Source: Endozoicomonas sp965196975 (GTDB lineage: Bacteria; Pseudomonadota; Gammaproteobacteria; Pseudomonadales; Endozoicomonadaceae). From it: a DNA stretch of 64,000 nucleotides. How positions within the stretch are numbered: position 1 is the stretch's first letter; each line of letters begins with the position of its first letter. Made by a program: the position numbers and the translations under genes. This document shows positions 31,017-39,074 of this stretch, in pieces. The stretch is taken from contig NZ_OZ239981.1 in the NCBI RefSeq assembly GCF_965196975.1, positions 5,394,001 to 5,458,000 on the forward strand. The letters are read 5' to 3'. The notes beneath the pieces were generated by a model. It was given only the letters and a program-made list of their open reading frames with translations, was not told the origin of the DNA and did not search any database.

Positions 31017-31829
31017 ATGTCAGAGTCCAATAACAACAATAAAAAAGTCCTTACCCATGTCAATGGACGAGTGTTGTATATCACGATCAACCGTCCCGAA
31101 CGGATGAATGCCATTGATACTGAAACGAACCGGCTGATGGCGGAAGCCATGGATCGTTATGCGGCAGATGACTCGCTCTGGCTTGCGGTGATCCGGGGCA
31201 GTGGGAACAAGGCGTTTTCTGCCGGTGGCGATATTCAGGCCATGAATAATGCGGCAGACGGGGGAGAGCCCTATAAAGTACCTGACACTGGGTACGGTGG
31301 ATTGACCAGCCGCTTTGATCTGGATAAACCGGTGCTGGCGGTAGTGAATGGTCTCGCCATGGGCGGTGGTTTTGAAATTGCCCTGGCTGCAGACTTGGTC
31401 ATTGCAGTAGAGCATGCGACTTTCGGTCTGCCAGAGCCCATGGTGGGCATTGTTGCCTATGCTGGTGGCATGCATCGTCTGCCTCGCCAGATTGGAATGA
31501 AGCGGGCGATGCAGTTACTGCTGGCCTGTGAAACCATTGATGCAAATACCGCGTTGGACTGGGGGTTGGTTAATGAAGTGGTGCCGGCAGAAGGTCTGGA
31601 TAATGCGGTAGAGCGCTGGATTCATCGTTTGCTGAAGCCCGCACCACTGGCCATGCAGGCAACCAAACAATGTGTTCGTGAAGGGCTGGATATGGACATG
31701 GCTGAGGCTATTAAAGGCCAGGACCAAAACCGGTACCCTGCATTGGAGAGCATGCGAACCAGTCGCGATATTCTTGAAGGCATTAAGGCTTTTGCCCAGA
31801 AACGTCAGCCTGAATGGGTTGGTGAGTAA
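31017..31829 (+). CDS. Enoyl-CoA hydratase/isomerase (crotonase) family protein
   Basis: A 270-residue crotonase. The oxyanion-hole segments are present: AFSAGGDIQAMNNAADG and VNGLAMGGGFEIALAADLVI, followed by ATFGLPEPMVGIVAYAGGM, which holds the Glu positions used by hydratases such as carnitinyl-CoA dehydratase (CaiD). C-terminal helix is normal. It acts on an acyl-CoA in the cytoplasm; the closest group seems to be CaiD/MenB-unrelated hydratases, but I cannot fix the substrate. It is probably co-transcribed with the GMC gene 23 bp upstream, and a clear terminator follows. Confidence 0.87.
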   Translation: MSESNNNNKKVLTHVNGRVLYITINRPERMNAIDTETNRLMAEAMDRYAADDSLWLAVIRGSGNKAFSAGGDIQAMNNAADGGEPYKVPDTGYGGLTSRFDLDKPVLAVVNGLAMGGGFEIALAADLVIAVEHATFGLPEPMVGIVAYAGGMHRLPRQIGMKRAMQLLLACETIDANTALDWGLVNEVVPAEGLDNAVERWIHRLLKPAPLAMQATKQCVREGLDMDMAEAIKGQDQNRYPALESMRTSRDILEGIKAFAQKRQPEWVGE

Positions 31830-31840
31830 TACCAATTTGG

Positions 31841-31863
31841 ATCCCCGCAAGCGGGGATTTTTT
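31841..31863 (+). terminator. Rho-independent terminator after the GMC-crotonase operon
   Basis: A perfect GC-rich stem, ATCCCCGC (31841-31848) with GCGGGGAT (31851-31858), is followed by six T residues. It is 11 bp after the crotonase stop and would also end the convergent nitroreductase transcript less efficiently. Confidence 0.85.
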
Positions 31864-31872
31864 AATGGACGT

Positions 31873-32553
31873 TCAGAATCCGTGAAATGAAGCAAACTCG
31901 TTGAGGTTGGCACGGGGTTGGCTGATATTATTCACCGCCTCGTCATTATTTTTATAACCCAGGCACATTCCAGCCATTACTTTCCTATCATCACCTAACC
32001 CTAAATACTCCTTTACTGGCTGCGGGAATATACTCCAGCTGACTTGAGGGCAGGTATCCAGACCTCGCTCACTGGCCAGAAGCATAATGCTCTGCATAAA
32101 AATGCCAATATCCATCGCCTGAGGCATGCCCATCTGCTGGTGGGCAGTGATGATGATGCCTACTGGAGCGCCAAAGAACTCAAAGTTTCTCAAGGTCTGC
32201 ATCATGCGCTGCATTTTGTCTTCCCGTGGAATGTTCAACGCTTCATACATGACTTCACCGCAGTCTTTACGCCGGTTGTTATATGGAACCACCATGTTTT
32301 CAGGGTAGGTTGGGAATTCCGGCTCCGTTTTTCCTCCGCTGCTCTGTACCGCGATTTGAACTTTCTGGGCAAGCTCTCTGAGTGCATTTCCCGTCAACAC
32401 ATCCACCTTCCATGGTTGTACATTCCCGCCGGAAGGGGACAGCGCTGCCAATTCGAGAACTTCCTGAACAACTGACAATTCAACTGGCTGCCTGCTGAAT
32501 GCCCGGATTGATTTTCTTGTCTGTAATGCTTCGGTAACCGTTGGACTGTTCAT
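31873..32553 (-). CDS. Nitroreductase-family FMN oxidoreductase
   Basis: A 226-residue protein of the nitroreductase family. The N-terminal ALQTRKSIRAFSRQPVEL is the FMN-contacting motif, followed by AALSPSGGNVQPWKVDVLTG and, near the C-terminus, LGDDRKVMAGMCLGYKN. It should be a dimeric FMN-dependent NAD(P)H oxidoreductase acting on nitroaromatics, quinones or similar compounds. The frame is open upstream to an ATG at 32634, but the family N-terminus begins at ATG 32551-32553, preceded by an A/G-rich stretch, so I use that start. It is divergent from the aldehyde dehydrogenase gene. Confidence 0.85.
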   Translation of the reverse strand: MNSPTVTEALQTRKSIRAFSRQPVELSVVQEVLELAALSPSGGNVQPWKVDVLTGNALRELAQKVQIAVQSSGGKTEPEFPTYPENMVVPYNNRRKDCGEVMYEALNIPREDKMQRMMQTLRNFEFFGAPVGIIITAHQQMGMPQAMDIGIFMQSIMLLASERGLDTCPQVSWSIFPQPVKEYLGLGDDRKVMAGMCLGYKNNDEAVNNISQPRANLNEFASFHGF

Positions 32554-32722
32554 TATTCTTTTTCTTTCGTCTAAATAGAGGCGTTTGATTCTCCAATTTA
32601 CCAGATAAACGACAAAGAATGACTTCTCATTCAATGTGTGAATGGCTCCTTATTCATAAAATAAATTTCGATAATGGCTGTCAGGGCGGTAGTCTTTAGC
32701 AAAAAATAAAAAGGTAAATAAG

Positions 32723-34207
32723 ATGTTAGCCTCTGCTGAAGTTGTGCCCATAGAGTCAAAATCGCCCCAGTCGGTTTACCCTGTGCCGACTGAAAAGCTG
32801 ACGGCGTTATTAAATAAGCAGCGTCTTGCTCACTCAGCGATACCTTATCCCGATTATGAAACACGAATTAAACGGCTGGATCGCTGCATTGACCTGCTGG
32901 TTACCCACCAGGATGAGATTTGTGAGGCGGTAAACAGAGACTTTGGCTGTCGCTCTGCTCATGTCACCCGCATGTCCGATCTGTTCGTTTCACTGCAGTC
33001 TCTGAAATTTACCAAAAAGAGACTCAAGCAGTGGATGAAGGTTGAGCGGCGTTCAGCGCCCTTTCCCATGAATTTGATCGGTGCCCGCAGTGAGATTCAC
33101 TACCAACCAAAAGGCGTCATTGGCATCATGACGCCGTGGAATGTACCGGTGAACCCCATTTTTTCCCAGCTGGCCGATGTTCTGGCGGCTGGTAACCGGG
33201 CAATGATAAAGCCTTCAGAATTCACTCCGCATACCTCTGAATTGCTGGAAAAGCTAATCTCAGAATATTTTTTTGATGAAGAAGTGGTTGTGATTAATGG
33301 TGATGCTGAAACTGGAGCCGTTTTCAGTCAGCTCCCATTCGACCATTTAATTTTTACAGGTAGCACGGCAATAGGTGCAAAAGTCATGGCATCAGCAGCG
33401 GCCAATCTGACACCAGTAACGCTGGAGCTGGGTGGCAAGTCTCCGGTGATCATTGCCGATGACTATGATCTTGATGATGCTGCAGACAAGCTGATGGCAG
33501 CCAAAGCGATGAATGCGGGGCAGATCTGTATCAGCCCGGATTTCTGCTTTGTTCCTGAATCATCCCTGGATGTATTTGTGGATAAGTGCCGCCAGGTGAT
33601 CTGCAAACTCTACCCGACGGTTCAGGATAATCCAGACTTTGTCTCTGTCATTAATGAGCGGCATTTTGACCGCATCAACAGGTATCTTGATGATGCGAAG
33701 AGCAAGGGAGCTCGGGTTATCTCTCTGGATCCAACACAAACGGAGTGGGCACACACGTCGGGACAGAAAATTCCTCTGCATCTGGTGATCAATCCTTCAG
33801 AAGACATGCTGGTTATGCAGGAGGAGCTGTTTGGCCCCATTCTCTGTCTTCGTAGCTACAAGGCATTTGAGGATTGTATTGCTGATATTAATAACCGCCC
33901 AAACCCTCTTGCGCTCTATCTGTTCAGTAATAGCAAGGCAGTACAGCGTAAACTGATAAACAACACCATGGCGGGCGCCATGACGATCAATGACATTGCC
34001 GTACATTACGCCTGTGATGATCTTCCTTTTGGTGGCGTTGGTAAAAGCGGCATGGGTCAGATTCATGGTTGGGAAGGGTTCAAGACATTCAGTCATGCCA
34101 AGTCCGTATTCAAGCAGGGCTTTCTTAACCTTCCCAAAGTGAGTGGTATGCTACCGCCCTATGGTGACAAGTTTGATAAGTTGTCGAGGGGGTTAGTGAA
34201 AAAATAG
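32723..34207 (+). CDS. Coniferyl-aldehyde-type aldehyde dehydrogenase
   Basis: A 494-residue NAD(P)-dependent aldehyde dehydrogenase. It has the cofactor motif FTGSTAIGAKVMASAAANLT, the catalytic Glu in VTLELGGKSPVI and the catalytic Cys in NAGQICISPDF. The C-terminal region 'AVHYACDDLPFGGVGKSGMG' and a hydrophobic tail resemble the coniferyl aldehyde dehydrogenase (CalB-like) and class 3 ALDH group. It would oxidise an aliphatic or aromatic aldehyde to the acid. The gene is divergent from the nitroreductase gene, and the GMC enzyme nearby could supply the aldehyde (inference). It is the last normal chromosomal gene before the accessory island. Confidence 0.87.
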   Translation: MLASAEVVPIESKSPQSVYPVPTEKLTALLNKQRLAHSAIPYPDYETRIKRLDRCIDLLVTHQDEICEAVNRDFGCRSAHVTRMSDLFVSLQSLKFTKKRLKQWMKVERRSAPFPMNLIGARSEIHYQPKGVIGIMTPWNVPVNPIFSQLADVLAAGNRAMIKPSEFTPHTSELLEKLISEYFFDEEVVVINGDAETGAVFSQLPFDHLIFTGSTAIGAKVMASAAANLTPVTLELGGKSPVIIADDYDLDDAADKLMAAKAMNAGQICISPDFCFVPESSLDVFVDKCRQVICKLYPTVQDNPDFVSVINERHFDRINRYLDDAKSKGARVISLDPTQTEWAHTSGQKIPLHLVINPSEDMLVMQEELFGPILCLRSYKAFEDCIADINNRPNPLALYLFSNSKAVQRKLINNTMAGAMTINDIAVHYACDDLPFGGVGKSGMGQIHGWEGFKTFSHAKSVFKQGFLNLPKVSGMLPPYGDKFDKLSRGLVKK

Positions 34208-34595
34208 CAGGGGGAAGATGTGTTTAAATCTATTTGGCATGCAATGTTGTGTGGGAGTTTAATCTTGGTTTTTCCCAGAGTGGTTTCTACCTGACAAAGG
34301 ATGGAGTGTTCTGTTTATTTAATCAATGACTTCAAATAGGTGATACGGATTTACTTTCGGGATCTTCTTAATTAAGAAAGAGTCCCTTAATAGAACGAAT
34401 TTTTTATTGCGGGTTGTTAATTTTATTCACTATGAAGAGCTAACAATACAAGGGGGGCAGAGAGGGGTGATGGGGGAATAAGGCGAAACCTCCCCACCCT
34501 GCCGCTGCCACGTTTGCCCGTGGCCGTAACGGTCACGGTGCTTGGTTTTTAATATATTGATTTCTAAATGTTAATTTCTTTTGGTGGGTTTTTTC

Positions 34596-34616
34596 GGGCT
34601 TTAATAAGCCCTTTTT
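34596..34616 (+). terminator. Terminator-like stem GGGCTT/AAGCCC
   Basis: GGGCTT (34596-34601), TAAT loop, AAGCCC (34606-34611), followed by TTTTT. It is 390 bp past the aldehyde dehydrogenase stop and may mark the end of the chromosomal transcription unit or belong to the element edge. Confidence 0.6.
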
Positions 34617-34750
34617 GTTTTACGAGGCTCTGTCTATTACAATCGGTAGATAAAATAAAGTATTATTTCCAGCCTCTATAATTACCCTTCATAAACCCCA
34701 TTAATGTCATCAGGTTGTGAATAGTATAAAATGTGTGGGTGCAAGCAAGG

Positions 34751-34835
34751 GCAAAGTAATGACATGTCATTACTTTGCGACTGACTCAGAGTGCTCTCGC
34801 ACTGAGTGGGTGCGGTGTCGTTTCACTCCACCGCA
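34751..34835. repeat. Palindrome cluster upstream of mob genes (candidate oriT)
   Basis: A perfect 28-bp palindrome with arms GCAAAGTAATGACA spans 34751-34778. It is followed by an imperfect stem pairing ACTCAGAGTGC with GCACTGAGT (about 34784-34807) and a 7-bp stem TGCGGTG/CACCGCA (34811-34817 with 34829-34835, 11-base loop). Three stems in 85 bp ending 311 bp before a mobC-like gene resemble the recognition hairpins of plasmid transfer origins. Confidence 0.5.
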
Positions 34836-35145
34836 ATCAAAAGCCTTAGGAAAATACCAACAACGCTGAATCAACATCCTTATCAGCAAATGCTGCATTC
34901 GACTGGAGTGATGTCGAATAAGCCAATAGCCTTGCCGGATAGGACAGTTCTGATTCATGACCTGGCATTTGAGCACTAAGATTTAAGTGCTGCTTATCTA
35001 GAGTGCCAAATCTTTCGAAGAGTTACACTTATGCCCGTCATGTGACATTCTGGATTACAGAATACAATTCTCTTAGAAAAAATACTGCTTAACACTTTCC
35101 CTGCTCGAAATAGGTTATCCTGTGTGCTTCAACTAGGATGATCCC

Positions 35146-35457
35146 ATGGAGAAGAACAAAACAACCCAGATCCAATTCAGAGTGAGTGAGCAGGAAAAAG
35201 CTGAAATTCGAGAAAAGGCAAAGTCACTAAATCTGAAATTATCAGAATATATTTTGTCCCTGCACAAGAGAAAATCATTGCCTCTCCCACCATCAAATAT
35301 TGAGCGGCAGCAGCTAAAACAAGTAGCTCAAATCGGGAACACGCTTAATCAACTGTTAGTCATTGTACAATCTGGAAAAGTTCCTGATTCTGAAGACATG
35401 CAGCTGGTCATCAAAGCCATCAGTCTTTTCATAAAAATTCATGAGTTGAAAAGATGA
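35146..35457 (+). CDS. MobC-like relaxosome accessory protein
   Basis: A 103-residue protein with a ribbon-helix-helix type N-terminus (TTQIQFRVSEQEKAEIREKA then 'LNLKLSEYILSLHKRK') and a C-terminal helix with IGNTLNQLLVIVQSG, the pattern of plasmid mobilization protein MobC. Such proteins bind oriT and help the relaxase open the DNA. AGGATGA precedes the ATG by about six bases. It overlaps the relaxase gene by 4 bp (ATGA), so the two are translationally coupled. The hairpin cluster upstream is the likely binding region. Confidence 0.8.
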   Translation: MEKNKTTQIQFRVSEQEKAEIREKAKSLNLKLSEYILSLHKRKSLPLPPSNIERQQLKQVAQIGNTLNQLLVIVQSGKVPDSEDMQLVIKAISLFIKIHELKR

Positions 35458-36830
35458 TTGCTGACGCCAAACTAAACGGTAGTGTTGCTAAAGGCGCAGC
35501 CGTAGCCCATTACATGCTTAACCCAGATGCAAAAATAAATGATGACGATGTCAAAAAAATGCAGGCATCTAAAGGCGCTGAGCGAATACTGCATATAGAA
35601 ACCGATCATGCTAACCCGATTTTAATTGGCAGTTGTCCCAAGAAATCAGCAAAATCATTTATGAATGGTGTTCTGCTGTGGAATAGAAGAAATCGCCCTG
35701 GAAAAAAACCTCCTCAATCACACTGGGAGCATCGTGTGGTGAGCCTTCACCCAGCTGACAGCAAAAAGCTGAACCCTAAGGATGCGTGTGATATAGCCAG
35801 AGAGTCACTAAATATCGCTGCACCGGGAGAGCGCCCAGCACTTTATGTGGTACATGGAGACAAAGAGCATCTTCATGTACACATGCTCTATTCGACAGTG
35901 AATGAAACAGGAAAAATTTACAATCTCCATCGAGACTATCGTGTGTGGGAGGCAGCAATGGAGGTGCTGGAGATTAAATACGGCTTGCATAGAGTGCAAA
36001 AAAGGGCTGCTTATGCACATGAGAGCCCACTGCGGGAGCCTGATGGTACAAATCCTAAAGCATCTGAATTCAGGCAAATTCAGCGCACGAATGAGCCGTC
36101 GCATAAACAGAAACTGAGACAACTGATACAGGAAACCATCGATGACTGTAAATCAGCGTCAGGGGCGGAGAGGTTCTCTCGATTTATGAGCTCTCTTCGG
36201 TCGAAAAACATTGGTGTCAGTGTAAACATTCAGTCTACAGGTCGAGTGGTAGGGCTTAGGTTTCATTATGGAATATTTTCTAAACGAGGTATTAGAGGAT
36301 CAGCTCTGGGTAAGGCCTATAGCTGGCCAAAATTAGCCTCAACAATAGCGTTTGATCAAAACCCTGGGATAAACACAAAAATACTGAAATTCTCTGATCA
36401 TCGTATTATCGAGTGGGTAAATCATCAGCATGGTGGAAAACAGTATGCGGCTGAAGTTGGTACTTTTTATAACAATAAGGTAAAGAATTCGAATAAAAAT
36501 CATACGTTGCCATCTGCTGTTGGTGGTTCTTCATTGGGGAGCTCAGAATCAATAACACCTCACTTCCCTGAGGATTGTCCAGAGTGGATGAAAAGTTATA
36601 TTCGGGCAATTGTAAGTGCTGCCAATGCAGAGCTGGCTAGAGTCCACCAAAAGAATCAAGAGTTAGCTGCTGAATCTATAAAAATTGTTCTGCAGCTTTT
36701 AAATGCAATAGTAAAGAGCGAAATAAATCGTCTCTTCAAACAAGCCCATTCAAAACAGCCTTCTAACAGGCTTCAGAAGGGAGTAAAGCACGCACCGACC
36801 GAAAAGAGCAGACAATTTCCGTCGTCATGA
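35454..36830 (+). CDS. MobA/VirD2-like relaxase
   Basis: A 458-residue relaxase/mobilization nuclease. The metal-binding motif III is clear, VVHGDKEHLHVHMLYSTVN around residues 131-149, with the HxDxxHxHxH pattern. An early AVAHYMLNP segment (about residues 20-28) has a Tyr that could be the nicking residue. A middle region, 'FMSSLRSKNIGVSVNIQSTG RVVGLRF' split by a short linker, resembles the processing domain of MobA-type relaxases (as found in MOBP elements). The C-terminal third is Lys/Ser-rich and lacks a primase or helicase motif. It should nick oriT and pilot a single strand when a conjugative system is present in trans; no coupling protein or type IV secretion gene is in the window. 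Confidence 0.8.
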   Translation: MIADAKLNGSVAKGAAVAHYMLNPDAKINDDDVKKMQASKGAERILHIETDHANPILIGSCPKKSAKSFMNGVLLWNRRNRPGKKPPQSHWEHRVVSLHPADSKKLNPKDACDIARESLNIAAPGERPALYVVHGDKEHLHVHMLYSTVNETGKIYNLHRDYRVWEAAMEVLEIKYGLHRVQKRAAYAHESPLREPDGTNPKASEFRQIQRTNEPSHKQKLRQLIQETIDDCKSASGAERFSRFMSSLRSKNIGVSVNIQSTGRVVGLRFHYGIFSKRGIRGSALGKAYSWPKLASTIAFDQNPGINTKILKFSDHRIIEWVNHQHGGKQYAAEVGTFYNNKVKNSNKNHTLPSAVGGSSLGSSESITPHFPEDCPEWMKSYIRAIVSAANAELARVHQKNQELAAESIKIVLQLLNAIVKSEINRLFKQAHSKQPSNRLQKGVKHAPTEKSRQFPSS

Positions 36831-36879
36831 AGTGCTCAAAAAAACGGCTATCTAAAGCCATCGATGTTTTTATTATGGG

Positions 36880-37125
36880 TCAGCCATCACTTGGTTTAGC
36901 CGGTTGTTCTTGTACATACGTCAAAATATCGCCTGGCTGACAGTTAAAGTATCGGCACAGCTCATTGATACACTGTATGCCTATATTGCAGCCAGGCTCA
37001 TTGATGATTCGGTTCATTGTCCCTTTGCTGATACCTGTGTCCCTACAAACCTCAGCCAGAGTTATGCGACGATTTTCTGCAAAGCTTTTGTCATCTAATG
37101 CCTTTCTCACCATAACTCTGATCAT
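36880..37125 (-). CDS. Small XRE/Cro-type DNA-binding regulator
   Basis: An 81-residue protein with one helix-turn-helix of the Cro/C1 type: 'NRRITLAEVCRDTGISKGTM' followed by 'NRIINEPGCNIGIQCINELC' and RYFNCQPGDILTYV, which is the typical ending of this fold. It is convergent with the relaxase gene, with a 49-bp gap. Just upstream of its start lies a perfect 14-bp inverted repeat (37201-37234), the probable autoregulatory operator. It may control the element's transfer genes or the hypothetical gene originally next to it across the IS982 insertion. Confidence 0.8.
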   Translation of the reverse strand: MIRVMVRKALDDKSFAENRRITLAEVCRDTGISKGTMNRIINEPGCNIGIQCINELCRYFNCQPGDILTYVQEQPAKPSDG

Positions 37126-37200
37126 GTCAAACCCATCATAAGCTGTATAAATATAGGAATATCAAATAAATACTATTAGTTCCATAATATTAATTTACGT

Positions 37201-37234
37201 ATCCATATATTGAACTATATTTCAATATATGGAT
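37201..37234. promoter_or_regulatory. Palindromic operator-like site upstream of the XRE gene
   Basis: ATCCATATATTGAA (37201-37214) and TTCAATATATGGAT (37221-37234) are perfect inverted repeats with a 6-bp AT spacer. The site is 75 bp upstream of the XRE start codon and was originally between this gene and the 38535 gene, before IS982 inserted. A dimeric repressor site is the simplest reading. Confidence 0.65.
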
Positions 37235-37289
37235 GTTATTTTGTGTATTGTACGCGATGTGCGACTTTGTCTGAAACTATCTCAAATTA

Positions 37290-37459
37290 CTAGCCCGGAT
37301 ATTTCATAAACTGCCCCGAATCTCGGGCAGGACTTTGTCGCCCTAAGGGATTTTGTGAGGGAGTGCCGTACCGGGGAGTACGGTCGACCGAGCAAAACTC
37401 CCTTAGGGCGGCAAAGGACAAGCGAGAACGGGAGCACGTTTATGAAATATCCGGGCTAG
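37290..37459. mobile_element. MITE-like 170-bp repeat nested inside IS982
   Basis: A non-coding 170-bp segment with perfect 22-bp terminal inverted repeats at 37290-37311 and 37438-37459 (starting CTAGCCCGGATATTTCATAA). A second inner inverted repeat pairs GCCCTAAGGGATTTTG (near 37341) with the reverse complement near 37394-37411. The outer CTAG could be a 4-bp target duplication if the element proper begins CCCGG. It lies between the IS982 left end and the transposase stop, so it jumped into the IS after or without damaging the gene. Confidence 0.8.
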
Positions 37460-37517
37460 CATGATGGTAAGTCCAAGTTGTATCTTCAAAATCACGCAAT
37501 TATTTGCTTTCCGTTTT

Positions 37518-38408
37518 TTAATCTTCGGAAATAAGGTTCTCAAACTGTATTGCAGGACGACCAGCAATTATATTCAGATAAGAACCAATATTATGTGCCA
37601 GTAACTTCCGAGCGATACGTGATGTCATATGCCATCTATCTCGACAATGGCACTTTTCTATTTCAAAGCGCTCTGTCAATTGACCTATCACTGTTTCTAT
37701 TCTCCGTCGTACCCGTAATACCAGCTTTACAAACGACTTCGGACGTTCATCTTGCATGTTTTTTCTCAGTGGCGTCTGAAGATCAATACCTAATTCCTGA
37801 CAATCAGCTTTAAACTCAGGCCTTATATAGCCCTTATCGCCAAGCAAGAGGCCAGAAATGGTCTCGAGCATGTCATAGGCTGCATCACGCTCATCTACGT
37901 TCGCTGCGGTCAGAGTAAAACCCACAGGAATCCCTCGTGCTTCAACCAGCAAATGCCCCTGAAAGCCATAGAACTTCTTGTCCTTGGAAGCGCAGTAACC
38001 ATAACCAGCCTCAGCTTTAAAGATACGGCTCTGTGGTGCACGGGTTCTGACGACAACATCAATCGGAAAACCATCGATTAAATGGATATCTGCATTATCT
38101 GCATGCATCATCTGGACTATACGAATTTGCAGTCGTTGTTTCACATGCCATAAGTTGGCGGCCTGTTTGACAAATGCCGAGCGTGAAGGAATGTCAGGAA
38201 ACAGGTGTCGCCAGTGTCGGGTAAAATACTTCCAAATCTCAGTGTCCTTATGATGCCCAAGCCATTCACCGACAACTTCCATGGTGATCGCTTCACTATC
38301 AGTGAGCTTTGGTGGAAACCCTCGAAGTCGCAGTGGTACAGGAAAAAGCTCTTTTACCAAATCGTCGATCAAGCAGTAGACTGTAGTGATAAACTCTTCA
38401 ACGGGCAT
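37518..38408 (-). CDS. IS982-family transposase
   Basis: A 296-residue DDE transposase of the IS982 family. Catalytic-type motifs are visible: 'ADIHLIDGFPIDVVVRTRAP' (first Asp region), LLGDKGYIRPEFKADCQELG (second Asp) and RRRIETVIGQLTERFEIEKC (Glu, helix). The reading frame is intact and the length normal. An A-rich 'ATTAAAAGCAG' stretch lies upstream with the terminal repeat. It is probably functional. Confidence 0.9.
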   Translation of the reverse strand: MPVEEFITTVYCLIDDLVKELFPVPLRLRGFPPKLTDSEAITMEVVGEWLGHHKDTEIWKYFTRHWRHLFPDIPSRSAFVKQAANLWHVKQRLQIRIVQMMHADNADIHLIDGFPIDVVVRTRAPQSRIFKAEAGYGYCASKDKKFYGFQGHLLVEARGIPVGFTLTAANVDERDAAYDMLETISGLLLGDKGYIRPEFKADCQELGIDLQTPLRKNMQDERPKSFVKLVLRVRRRIETVIGQLTERFEIEKCHCRDRWHMTSRIARKLLAHNIGSYLNIIAGRPAIQFENLISED

Positions 38409-38534
38409 GACTGAAACCTTCTTTGCTTTCTACTGCTTTTAATAGCAGAAAGCAGGATCAGTCATGTCTCCTTATGCAAACCTAAAAGTCGCACATGGCG
38501 TGTATTGTAGAAAACATCAACAAAGGGAATTGTT

Positions 38535-39038
38535 ATGGAATATTATACTCTTGAAGAACAGTTAGACTTAGTGGCGTCATTGCTTTCTCGCTGGATTTGT
38601 CCTGAATTTGAAGTATCAAAAAGGCTGGTATGGGAGTTGTGTTTTTCAAACCAATGCTTTGCAAATGAGTTTTGCCACTACCTGAACGAATTAACGCCAG
38701 GATTAATCTGTGAGGAGGAATTTGAAAACCTGCCAGCAGAACCAATACTACCCATCATCGAACCAATCAATAACTACAAAGACTCCAGGATTTTCTGTGT
38801 ATTTACAGATCAGTTGAGTAATTATATTGATCAGCTTATAAGCAAGATGGAAACCATCCTGAGGTCAACTAATCGGGCCGACATGACAAAGTCTAAAGCG
38901 TTTATCGCTGATCTCTCTCAGCAGCACTTAATCAGGCTAGCCTCATACACACCGTTTTGTATGCCACCGACACCAAGCCACATCGATCAGTGGCGTAAAA
39001 GCATGCCACAGCATGAATGGTTCAAATTAAGGGGGTAG
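38535..39038 (+). CDS. Hypothetical protein, island-specific
   Basis: A 167-residue acidic, probably soluble and mainly helical protein that I cannot assign to a family. No signal peptide or membrane segment. Cys and Trp residues in the first third (SRWICPEFEVSKRLVWELC) and a C-terminal 'PSHIDQWRKSMPQHEWFKL' are its main features. AAAGGGAA precedes the ATG by six bases. It sits directly downstream of the IS982 right end, which has separated it from the XRE operator region, and upstream of an IS5 element. Its original partner may be the XRE gene (inference). Confidence 0.6.
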   Translation: MEYYTLEEQLDLVASLLSRWICPEFEVSKRLVWELCFSNQCFANEFCHYLNELTPGLICEEEFENLPAEPILPIIEPINNYKDSRIFCVFTDQLSNYIDQLISKMETILRSTNRADMTKSKAFIADLSQQHLIRLASYTPFCMPPTPSHIDQWRKSMPQHEWFKLRG

Positions 39039-39074
39039 GCTGGTTAGTTGGCAGAGTGAGAGTAAGAGCTTTAT

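Larger units (their letters stand above)
34208..35145. other. Long intergenic region (938 bp) at the island edge; candidate oriT
   Basis: No convincing gene. Visible structures are a 14-bp palindrome TTCTTAATTAAGAA (34365-34378), G-tract-rich DNA (34452-34476), a GC-rich hairpin CCGTGGCCGTAACGGTCACGG (34518-34538), a terminator-like stem (34596-34616), a 28-bp perfect palindrome (34751-34778) and two further hairpins up to 34835. The cluster of stems just upstream of mobilization genes suits an origin of transfer (inference). No tRNA was found, so the integration site is not clear. Confidence 0.5.
37253..38500 (-). mobile_element. IS982-family element with 9-bp target duplication, carrying a nested MITE
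   Basis: The ends are near-perfect inverted repeats (CGCGATGTGCGACTTT at 37253-37268 and, in reverse complement, CGCCATGTGCGACTTT at 38485-38500). TGTATTGTA is present directly on both sides (37244-37252 and 38501-38509), a 9-bp target duplication, so this is a simple insertion. Without the 170-bp MITE-like repeat inside its left part the element would be about 1.08 kb, normal for IS982. It separates the XRE gene and its operator from the 38535 gene. Confidence 0.88.

Noticed and set aside
34452..34476. G-tract region that could form a quadruplex
   Set aside because: Only three clear G runs of four or more, in unequal spacing; too weak to list as a feature on its own.
34770..34976. 68-codon minus-strand frame in the island-edge spacer
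   Set aside because: Overlaps the palindrome cluster, has no clear ribosome binding site and no recognisable pattern.
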